A stretch of DNA of 22,415 nucleotides. Source: Choristocarpus tenellus KU-1152. Taxonomy: Eukaryota; Phaeophyceae. A program made the translations under genes and the position numbers. Below, one piece after another: positions 11,533 to 20,527 of this stretch (position 1 is the first letter of the stretch; the number at the start of each line of letters is the position of its first letter). A model generated the notes under the pieces. That model worked only from the letters and a program-made list of their open reading frames with translations. It searched no databases and was not told the origin of the DNA. The DNA lies in assembly GCA_964200185.2 (NCBI GenBank), contig CAXNAD020000285.1, positions 1 to 22,415 of the forward strand. Reading direction: 5' to 3'.

Positions 11533-11707
11533 CGGGAATGATAAACTGAAATCATTTTACACAACTTGTCATTGTACATGGGAGAGCTCATCGTCACACA
11601 AGGTGGTGAAGGAGAATGCTAAGAAACCGGCTAACACAGACAACAAGTCAAACCACATCTGGGAGGGGCACATATATCTTACTTTAACTTTCCACATTTT
11701 GCCATAA
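11533..11707 (+). CDS. Possible alternative last exon of the PNUTS-like gene
   Basis: The stop of exon 11 (TGA at 10789) overlaps a usable donor, CAAGG|GTGAAAG, at 10788. Splicing from there to TTTGACACAG|CGGG at 11533 keeps the frame and opens 57 further codons, ending in TAA at 11705-11707. The predicted stretch is Ser/Lys/Asn-rich, with SSSSHKVVKENAKKPANTD, and has a hydrophobic end. This would give a protein of 628 aa in place of 571. The only support is the open phase-matched frame and the splice consensus, so it could be chance. The first part of the stretch lies next to another open segment (11361-11520), which does not fit in phase. Confidence 0.25.
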
Positions 11708-12209
11708 AATTAAAGGGCACCGAATGCTGCCTATGTGAGTGCACTTCACATGTCTGCTAGCTTCATGTATTAGATACTTCAATCTCCACCATATCGCCTG
11801 TGCCATAGATAAACAGCAATGGACATGCAGTAACAGAAAAGGTTAAGTCAAGAATAGGATGATCAACGTACACACCATTTGAAACACATCCACAAAACTT
11901 GAGGAAGCATTAATTTGTTACAAGTATCCAATGTACAGCTGCAAAGATAAACAATGAGACAATTAAAGCGTGTGATAAAATGTGTAGCAGTTGTGGTCAA
12001 ACACCATTTATTTTCGTTATTGAAAAAACAATAGTCTGGACCAAATGTGATCAATACACAACTCAATTCACAAAACCAATGAAAATTTAAGTTTTATGTA
12101 GCCCTAGACAAACAAGAGAAGTTGACCTACAACATTAAGGTTGTGTAATACTTGCTTTTCATAATAATGGCAAAATAATCCATCAGTTATGAATTCAAGA
12201 CAAAAAAAG

Positions 12210-12226
12210 TATCCTTCCGAAGGATA
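12210..12226. repeat. Perfect short inverted repeat
   Basis: TATCCTTC and GAAGGATA flank a single central C, giving a 17-base near-perfect palindrome in the convergent spacer. As RNA the loop would be too tight for a full stem, so a hairpin with a small loop is more likely. No role is known. Confidence 0.7.
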
Positions 12227-12790
12227 TTAAAAAAATGCTAAACCTGAAAGTATTTTTTTTAAAATTAGGTTTCACCCCCAGATTCTACTACAGTGTTGAG
12301 CTTTTTCTTTACCTACTTGGTAAAGACCTGAAAAACACAAAGTAGGTTGCGCCAACACCATTGAAATCTTTTGCTTACGAAGGCTTGTATGCTCAGAGGT
12401 AGATCCTAATGGAAATACGGTCTCCCATGTTCGGTCTATATATATATGTCTCCACCCAAAATGCCAGGGCTACAACCATGGCCAGAGTCAGCCTTGCATG
12501 ACTGGTTCCAACCAACTCTCTACAATCTTTCAATTAAACAATCCTGCAAGCCTTGCATTCTTCATCATGTGCACCTTAGCATCTTCCCCCAACTACAGTG
12601 ACACCTCAAAAGACTTTTTTCCAAGAACATTTTTGAAGTCAAAAAAGTTGGGGGGTCTATCTTTGGTAGCCCACAAGATGCAAGTCTCCAATCAAAATTT
12701 GGAGTCCAGACTGAAGGCAAATTATGTAAGGGTAATTTTGAAAAATTGTTTATGATATTGAAACAGCTGGCTTTTGCAGTCCTGAAAATA

Positions 12791-12796
12791 TTTATT
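12791..12796 (-). terminator. Candidate polyadenylation signal AATAAA
   Basis: On the minus strand AATAAA lies about 35 bases after the TAG stop of the membrane-protein gene. Position and motif suit a cleavage/polyadenylation signal for that gene. Many protists do not strictly use AATAAA, so this is tentative. Confidence 0.4.
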
Positions 12797-12831
12797 CCTG
12801 ACCAAACGATGAGCTCAAAACTGTCACTTTT

Positions 12832-15800
12832 CTAATGGTGATGCAATGCAGCAACAAGATCGAACCTGTTGTCACTCCTTTGTCGCATCCATGCACGCTC
12901 CCACCCAGAGGCTGCCCCTGGACTGTCTGATCCATTGCTGTAACGTTCAGAATATGGCGAACCTAATCGTGACCCACGCTCTGACTCCATTTCGCTCATA
13001 CCCTAAACAATAAATTGGGGAAATGTCTGTCAAGTGCTGGAAATTGGTAGTAACAAGGTTGGAATATTTTGATCAGCAGTGGAACAAAACAAATAAATAT
13101 GCGCAAACCTGATTTATATTAATAGTCAAGTACAAAAGCCACCACCATGAGCAAAACTGACTCACCGTCACGGATCGCAAAACTGTGGATGTCGGTGAAT
13201 TTAGACCTCCACTTCGTCCAAAATGATCAATTACTCTCTCAGTCCGTGGAGATGTATCTGTGAAAGCATAAGAGCCTATCTGGGAAACGCCATCAGCCAT
13301 ACTGCTCTCATTTCCTGGTGATCGTACCTCTTCACACCCTGCCCCAGTGACTGAGACATCATCAACAATACTGATCTTCGGGGGTGGCATCCCAACAGAT
13401 GTACCAGGGACAGAGAGGGGATGAGGCCTTGAACCCACGGATGACTGGGCATACGCTGATGCAGCATCATCATCCATTGCACCTGCACCTGTATTACTCA
13501 ATGAATGGTATGCTGGAGGCTTCTTCCGTTGATGAACAGCAGTCACTGATGTTGATGAACCGGGAACAACAGAAGGCACAAGGACTGAGCCAGCTGCAGA
13601 GTCCAAGGAACCACGGCTGTTCACACTGGTGAGAGCAGCTGAATCACCACTGAAATTAGTTGTCTCTGGGTTTACCTGAGACACATTTGAATCACCTTTC
13701 GCTGTATTGCTTACAATGTTGCTTCCAGTACTTGGCACTGTACGAACTGCCGCAACCGTAGAAGATGTTCCAGTAAAGGACGCCTGTGACCTAGGCCCAG
13801 GCAAGAACTTCGATGATGCTCTACGATAACCTGTGAAGGAGCCAACCTCAGTGCCCCCATCCGTTCCCCACTCAGATGACGCTCCATCATCATAGTAGAA
13901 CCTGTGCAGTTATCATACAATTGCTGTTGTAAGTTGATCACACACAAGCTTCTATTCTATGACACCTTCATTCATGGTGCAATCAAGGCAAAGTGAGCAA
14001 GCATTTCATAACACCATGGCACACACAATACCTACCTTGATCCTTCTTGAGAATACATTCCTTCGGCGTTGTCCTCCATGACACTGGGCTCATATTCGCT
14101 ATACCTATCAGGTCCAAACTCACTGTAGGTCCCATCACCACCCTCAGTGTATCCCTGGGCATAAGAAGATACCACATACAAAAATCCGAATTTCAAACAG
14201 ATCCTGCAAACATCATTCACAGATCCTGTGTCAAGATTGTACATTTGTCAAGTCCAGGGATCTCAAGGATTCCTATATTCAGAATACAGTGGACAACCTC
14301 CCCCATATACAAGATAAAATTTAAAAGGTGGTAACAGGTAAAAAACCTTAAGTCAAATCAAGTCTACCACATATTTGGAGTCATACACCACCTCACTGAA
14401 CATGCTGTATCCCTCCCCATAATCGTGTTCCACCAGATCACTGCTCTGACCCAGAGTTGCTTTCACAGCTGAAGATATTAATGCCGATGGCACTACCATG
14501 TTGCTATCAGTAGATACCCTCTCTTTATCAGTTGTATCCACAGAGCTATAGATCAGGAAATTATTATTATTATGATCCCTGGCAGGAACACCTACACTCT
14601 CTTTGATGACGTTTCCACCAGCAGCAGCAGGTCGTATTGGTGTAGTGCGACGTTCTGGGAGAACATTGCCAGTTTCCACTTCTCCCCCAGCAGTATTGCC
14701 CTCACTCTCACGAGATTCATTTGGGGACTTAGTTGCCAAAGCTGCTGCTGCATTCTTAGCATTCTTCTTCTTTCGATAACACCACCCCAGGCTTACACAA
14801 ACACAGACAGCTGCAACAGCAGCAACAGCAATAATGATGATGGCAATGACCCATGTAGTGGAGCCTGAGCCACTTGATGAAGTTTCTGAAGAATTTGTCG
14901 AAGATGATGGGGGCACTATAACGAGGTTGCTTAGTTCCACCTCTGATGAAGTCAGACCAATAGAGCCAGCAATTATCTGTCACCAAGAGATACATGGTGA
15001 TCAGGTTATCAACAGCAGTGACGTTAGATATATAATTGGTGAGCTTCTACAATTTGAGAGGATCCTGTACTTCTCATGCATGCCAATCATGAAACAGGTA
15101 CCACAAGCTGATCTTACTGCAAAACAAGGTTTCTCATGACACTGTACTTCAGATCTATTTCATATAGCAGCCACACCAGTCCCACATGGAACGCAATAGT
15201 TGATCAATGTAAGATTTAATGTGCTCAAAATCAGTGCGAACCACTTACAAGAACACTTATCAGGTCATATTTCAATATCCATGGTAAGTTGATGAGCACA
15301 TGTGCTTGATAACACGGTCTACAGGTGTGGAAATTGAAGCCATTTTCCTTATGGGATATTAAATGTACTGTGAAAATAAAGACAGGAAATAAACTTCATC
15401 ACTGGATATTCAAGTTGTCATGTAATGGGAATCATAATATTTCCTTGGAGGAACTGCTCTATATATTGTGTTCCCTTAAACATGCAACATCTATGAGTAA
15501 TGAAGCAGGTGAAGGCCTTGCGTCAATCACACTTCTAATGGAACACCTGTTACATCCCATTTCTCAGTACTGTGTATCAAGTCTTCTGATGATTTAGTAA
15601 TCTTGGAAGAGGGTGAGGATCATTTTTTCAAACCCAGATGCCACAAGTTCAAATCCCAACTGAGACAGTCACTTTCAAGTCTGTATATAAGCAGAACAAA
15701 ACTTGAACTCCTTCATCAACAAAAAAAGAGCGACTTGACATGCCCTCAGGGACTCCAGGGGAAATCCAAGGAATGAGGTGACTACTCGGGACCTAGACAT

Positions 15801-18140
15801 AGACTAGCTAGTTGATGACCTACAGAATAGGCCATGCAGCACCTTGACATATCATTGTGTGAAGAATTTGAGATAATATGATGCCATCAAGGTTAATGTC
15901 TCTTCCAAGACTCTTGCCTCATTGGTATAATGTTATCTCAATCTCTTAACACACAACATCAGAATTACTTGCTCAATCAATTTGTATGGTCACACATGAA
16001 ACAATCAGTAATGTATCATACCTTAATGATGACACAAAAAGTAACAGTTACCAGATCATATTCAGCAAGTCATAGGCATGAGCAAGGGACACTTGGGACT
16101 GACATCCAAAGCAATCTGCTCCCTTTTGGGGAATTAATCCCTAGTCTACATGGTCGACCAAACTTGCTGCCATGACAGGAACCACACATCTGTAATGTAC
16201 CGTATCAAGGTTTTTGTCAAAAAAATCAGTTTGGATATACAATGTCAAGGTCACCTTTCTTCACATTCATTAACGTTTCACCCCATGAGAAAAAGAGAAA
16301 ACAAACCAAAGACAGATGAGGACAGAAAAATCAAAATGCCTTTGAATTTCTAAAATGGATTATTGGTACCAACAAATCTCTACCCCTGGATAGAAATAAT
16401 GCATTGTGCTTCCAGTCTATCTGAAGCATATTGTATGCTGTACCTCATTACACAGTTGCATTACTTGTATCCCCACTATGATTGACACATTGTTCCACAA
16501 ACCTCAACCTTTCTTCATGCAAGTTTCATTCAAGAATGATAGGTCTCAAAACAACAAAACTCCAACCACAATTATATATTGGAATATTTTGTCTCTCAAA
16601 TATGTCTACGGAAAATTGGCTCCACACCAAAATGGTGAGATGAGTTCATACACTATCAAAGAGCTTAGGCTTAAGGAACTCAACATAGAATTGTAACTGG
16701 TCTGTTGCTGTCGCCTAACTACTCAGCAATAGGTACTATGACCCTAGCACACCTCCTGTACTATAAATCCATGAATCTAACCTTGTATCTACCTCCAGAT
16801 TGAACAATGAGAAACTTCTTTTGATTCGAGGGGTTCAGCTATCTATGCTCACCTATGAGCAACATGAGTCCCACATGGATTTGTGGCAATACAAAGTAAA
16901 CAAAAAGATTCTGACCTTGTTTCTAAACTTCCGTCATTGATTGACACTATTGCTGCAACTACACACGTTTATCAATAAAAAACCACCTTGACACAATGCG
17001 CACTTACCTGTTCTGAATGGGTATCAATACATTTTGTGATTGGGAGAATCAGGAAATTGGAAAGGTATCTGACAAAGGAAAGAAGACCTACACTTTGACT
17101 GAAGACAAGAGGTTGCAAAGACTGCAATTGGATGCATGAGGTGATAGATTTCATTGACAAATGTTAACAAGCGATGATTACCAACAAAGTTTTGCGCACC
17201 TCTTCGCTTTCATCTTCTTGAAGAATGGCTAACCCTTCCGTAGCCTGTTCTTGCCCGGTCTCCTCCTCATTGTCAAAGTAGCTCACGCTGAATAGTGCAG
17301 TTCCATTAGTATCTTGCAATAAGCGGTGACCCTCCTTTCTCAAGCCCCGCAAATAACTTGCGAATGTCTGGAGCTTTCGGCGAGTAGTAGTACCCTCTAC
17401 AATCACACTAATCGAACTAGAGTCCCCCATACCCAACACATTTTGGATGCCCACCTCAATAGCATCTCCTGCACCATCATCTTCAAGTGACTGTGTAGGT
17501 GCTGTCAACACCCCATTCAGAAGAGTTGCTTGCGAGGGTGTCATGGTAGATATCACCGTGGGCGCAGGTGATGGTGGACTGGGGGTGCCCTCATCTGTGA
17601 ACATAGTGGGGACAGGCGTGTCTGACAACCATTTGGAAGGAACGGATGATGGAAGGTAAAAGCGAAGAAGAGGAGTTTCAATAGTAGCCAAGAGGCCTGA
17701 TAGATACTAGGTTAGATTATTTGGCGTCCAGAATAGCGGATACTTCGTGGATCATCTGCGTTTGCCAAGCAGTCTTCGCGGAGTGACGGGGGAATAGTTG
17801 CCGACATAAAAGACCATTTGCGATATCTGTGAAAAATCTGTTCATGCTAGAGTAGTGGTAATGACAATACTTATTGACAAGGTGGTGTAAACAATGACAG
17901 AGGCACAACCAGGAAGAACAAGTCGCTGTAAGTATGAACCGAGGTTGCCAAATGTCTATTTCGAGTCGAAAGTATTGTTGAGGTGCCAGCAGTTGTTCTT
18001 TTACTGAAAGCTGTACCTGAGGCCAATCGGGTGTCGCTAGGTGTAGGAGAGGATGTGAGCTGCCCATCTGCGCCACTATGGATAAGAATTAGTCCTCCAA
18101 GGAAAATCTTCCAGCAAGTTTGACGGTGCGCCTGCATCAT
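12832..18140 (-). CDS. Predicted type I single-pass membrane protein with long Tyr-Ser-rich cytoplasmic tail, 6 exons
   Basis: Minus-strand exons are 18140-18017, 17696-17182, 14940-14368, 14154-14036, 13901-13166 and 13002-12832 (stop). They total 2238 nt (745 aa) with all phases consistent. Residues 1 to about 26 form a signal peptide (WKIFLGGLILIHSGADG). The ectodomain (about 27-242) starts Ser/Thr/Pro-rich. It then holds a folded-looking segment (about 95-185) with ISVIVEG, RRKLQ (147-151), RLLQ and FSVSYF, plus one NGT glycosylation site at 172 and a Ser/Thr stalk. WVIAIIIIAVAAVAAVCVCV at about 243-262 begins the membrane helix, followed by the stop-transfer RKKK (269-272). The tail (about 475 aa) is Ser/Gly/Thr-rich and disordered-looking, and carries repeated Tyr-Ser motifs. 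The layout and the RRKLQ-type segment recall surface proteins of diatoms and relatives. Function and ligand are unknown; a surface receptor or wall-associated anchor is a guess. At the end of exon 2 an earlier donor (GAAGAG|GTGCGC) is also phase 0, and either gives an open frame. Confidence 0.72.
14036..14154 (-). other. Tyr-Ser-Glu motif cluster in the cytoplasmic tail (exon 4)
   Basis: This 119-base exon encodes a Tyr- and Glu-rich segment of about 40 residues. It contains TYSEF, RYSEYEP and MYSQEG, then runs into RFYYDDG at the start of exon 5. Related motifs occur in exon 3 (GYSMFSE, VYDSKY) and exon 6 (PYSERYSNG). Tyrosines in acidic surroundings are typical tyrosine-phosphorylation or sorting sites in other systems, but nothing here proves either. 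Confidence 0.6.
14941..17181 (-). other. Intron 2 of the membrane-protein gene
   Basis: This 2241-base intron runs from TTG|GTAATC to ATCAGAG|GTGGAA and separates the ectodomain exon from the membrane-helix exon. It is by far the largest intron of this gene; the others are 134-320 bases. No further exon of either strand is convincing. A weak tRNA-like segment is annotated at 15595-15665. An unseen in-phase exon on the minus strand cannot be excluded. Confidence 0.45.
15595..15665 (+). repeat. Possible tRNA-derived SINE head
   Basis: AGTTCAAATCC at 15646-15656 fits the RNA polymerase III B box (T-arm) of tRNAs. TAGTAATCTTGGAAGAGG at 15595-15612 loosely fits an A box/D-arm at tRNA-like spacing. 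The acceptor stem does not pair and no cloverleaf forms, so this is not a tRNA gene. A degraded SINE in an intron is the best reading, with low certainty. Confidence 0.25.
17697..18016 (-). other. Intron 1 of the membrane-protein gene
   Basis: This 320-base intron directly follows the signal-peptide exon (CCTCAG|GTACAG to CTATCAG|GCCT), in phase 1. The frame stays open for 48 codons into the intron before a stop, so an unspliced product would be a short secreted peptide of 89 residues. Nothing else is seen. Confidence 0.55.
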
Positions 18141-18739
18141 AGGCCTGTTCAGGAGGCAAACAGAAGGCCGTGCGATTAGAATTTAAGGACAAGAAGATCA
18201 GTCGCAAATCCATCAATATTCACTCTACGAGGAGAAGATCGACATATTTCGACTTCAATTCCTCCCTCAGTCCTATCTGATTGTTTGAAATGAATTTCCA
18301 CAAATAAAGTTTAACGGGAAGGGACTTGGTAATTGCACAAAGTCGAGCACCTCCTATCTCGGCGCATACCATATTTACATGTTTAAAAGTCAACCTCCAG
18401 AAGATTGGTTCACCACACCTTACTGGTACAGTCACTACAACCCCCAGGAGATTGATTCCCTCACCTTGTTGACACACTCCCCAAACTTAGACGGTCCGCA
18501 CGGACAAGTGTAGGGTTATGGAAGCATTGTTATATCGTGGAATATATGTATGTACTTCCTCTTCTCTCCGATATACTTTTATATACTATTAATATATATC
18601 ATTTCTCAGAAAACGATATCAACTATCTACAAGAATTTTTGTGGAAGTGATGACACCATTTCTTCTAGTTATTATTATGTAGGTAAGGTGTAGGTTGTGT
18701 AATAAATACTGGGAAGAAAAATAAATAGGAAAAATAAAA

Positions 18740-18760
18740 TAACTTAGTGTAACTAAGTTA
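18740..18760. repeat. Perfect 9-bp inverted repeat
   Basis: TAACTTAGT and ACTAAGTTA flank GTA, forming a clean hairpin in the AT-rich part of the divergent spacer. It could be a protein-binding dyad or chance in AT-rich DNA. Confidence 0.7.
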
Positions 18761-19256
18761 GTAATAATGTAGATAGTATTATAAATTCTATTCGAAAATG
18801 CAATTTGTTGCTACCACTACTACTATAGATTTTGTGACATGAGTAGGGGCAATTTTTACCTGTCATGAGTAAGTTGGAGAGATTGGACCTGTAGGTAGGG
18901 TAGCTAAGTTGTGGGACTCCTTTCCTTGTTTCTACACCACCTTCATAGCACCACCGTTTTTCGAACAGTTTGAGAAATAGTTCTAGCAAGTTTCTTGTGT
19001 TTTCAAACTATTTACAGTAGTTTATTTTTGTGCTGTTTGTATTCTTTACCTTACATGTTTCTTCCCTCCATCCATGAAAACATCTGCAAAATAATTGTGG
19101 ACAGATATTAAAATGTTCTCCATATTCCAGTAATATTGGATTCCTCGAGGTTCAGGGAAATCTGGTTTCCGATTATTCAAAGTTCACGTCACGAAGGACT
19201 ACAGAATGTGCACCTAACTTACTTCCACTACTATATTTCCTGTCGCCTGTACGCTA

Positions 19257-19265
19257 CTATAAAAG
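19257..19265 (+). promoter_or_regulatory. TATA-like box
   Basis: CTATAAAAG on the plus strand is a good match to a eukaryotic TATA box. It lies about 1.27 kb upstream of the right-end gene's ATG, so it would require a long or spliced 5' leader, or it may serve an unrecognised transcript. The evidence is the motif alone. Confidence 0.2.
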
Positions 19266-20332
19266 CACGGGAAAATCGGAAACAAGGTGCTAACTGAGGG
19301 TTAATTTACGGAGCAACGTCGAGGAAGGTCTGCCACCTTAGTTCTAGGCAGGAGGGAAGGCATGGCAGTTGAACCCCATCCAAGGAGAAGGAGGAAGAGC
19401 AAATATTGGTCGTATTGTTATATATAGTGTTAGTTCAAGGGATACTATGAGGGATGGTGTTCAATTACAGGACTTAAAGAGTGCATGGCATAGTGGTGGT
19501 GTTGCTTCGCTTAGTATCTACTCCTAGTACTTCCAGTCTTACTTTGTGTGCGGTAGATTTTGAAACAAAGTGCATAGCACCATGTTTGACAATGAACTCA
19601 TCCTGACCACTCCTGTGATGATGCATACCCTAATGCACTGCCAGAGTTACCAGCTCATTGTCACCAATTGTCACACACAACATGACCCCCATGCTTCTCA
19701 TCTTATTGATAAGACAGTCCCCTCTGTCAGGTTGAAACTCATAAACCAGTAGCTAGATCTAGTCAGGATCTTCAACGAAAGAGATCTAGGCAAAGAGGAG
19801 GGTGGGCGGACAGGGAGACACGGGCGCAAGAAGACAAGGGGTGTACAGCCCATAATGCTGCAAGCTGAGAGGTGTTGGAGTCAGATCGGCACCACTCCAA
19901 AGGAACATTGAAGGAGAGGGTCCTAGGCAATGCTGACTGCTTGGGGGGAAAGGGAGGAGTATCTTTGAAAGATATACCAGGTAGTAGCAGTAGTGCTCCG
20001 GCAGCATCAGGAAGATAGGCACAGGGAAGGGCTGTGTTCCTGGAGGGAAAAGAAGAAAAGCTCTACCAGTTAGCACCCAAGATACTGTAGCAGCAACAGG
20101 ATATAGGGTACTGGAGGAGGCATGGGTAGCAGAGGTGGTCTGTACCAAAGTGGCTCTTCTGCCTGTCTATGCAGAGAGTCAAGGGAACTGAAAGGGGAGA
20201 GTGTTTTGCCTGTTTTGAGTTTTTAAGATTTTTTTACTTGTCTAAAGAAGATGAAGCCATTCGAAAATGGGCATCAATAACCTGAACTTGCTTCTTCAAA
20301 CTGAACATCCTCACAAAAAGAAGTAAATGCAC

Positions 20333-20346
20333 ACCACAGCTGTGGT
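20333..20346. repeat. 14-bp perfect palindrome with E-box core
   Basis: ACCACAGCTGTGGT is fully self-complementary and contains CAGCTG, the core bound by bHLH-type dimers. It sits about 180 bases upstream of the right-end gene's ATG. A regulatory role is possible but only inferred from position and symmetry. Confidence 0.45.
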
Positions 20347-20527
20347 CGTTGTGCTCCAAAACGTATGCCACCAGAAAGTCATGGGGGTCGTTGAAACTCA
20401 GCAGCAACCCCCTCTCGGTTGATTCGGCTCAGAGGGAGGTGACCTAGGTTACTATGTACATGTTATTGTGGATTCTGTGCGTAACTTTGATATCTTCAAG
20501 TGACTAACAGGGAATTCCTAGCTAAAA

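Larger units (their letters stand above)
10792..12831. other. Convergent intergenic spacer
   Basis: About 2 kb separates the stop codons of the PNUTS-like gene (plus) and the membrane-protein gene (minus), so it must contain both 3' ends. It is AT-rich. Apart from the possible alternative exon at 11533-11707, a perfect inverted repeat at 12210-12226 and a poly(A) signal for the minus gene at 12791-12796, I recognise nothing. Several open frames of 60-85 codons occur on both strands without splice or start context. Confidence 0.5.
18141..20527. other. Divergent intergenic spacer (promoter region of the two flanking genes)
   Basis: About 2.4 kb separates the start codons of the membrane-protein gene (minus) and the right-end gene (plus), so both promoters should lie here. 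Visible items are an AT-rich block (18540-18800) with a perfect inverted repeat, a TATAAAAG-like box near 19257, and a 14-bp palindrome at 20333-20346. Between 19340 and 20160 there are open stretches on both strands, such as a 21-codon basic ORF from the ATG at 19362. None has enough support to be called a gene. Non-coding 5' exons could be present. Confidence 0.45.

Noticed and set aside
11340-11597. Minus-strand ORF of 85 codons and plus-strand ORF at 11318-11521
   Set aside because: The plus ORF follows a good acceptor (11360) but stops in the phase required by exon 11. The minus ORF has no start or splice support.
13384-13632. Plus-strand ORF of 82 codons
   Set aside because: It is a shadow of exon 5 of the membrane-protein gene, which is open for 245 codons on the other strand with good splice sites.
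15646-15656. tRNA gene based on the T-loop-like sequence
   Set aside because: No acceptor stem or anticodon stem can be formed around it.
19786-20148. Minus-strand ORF of 120 codons in the divergent spacer
   Set aside because: Composition is Pro/Leu/Tyr-rich in a manner typical of the complement of purine-rich DNA. It has no recognisable domain, and another frame on the same strand is equally open.
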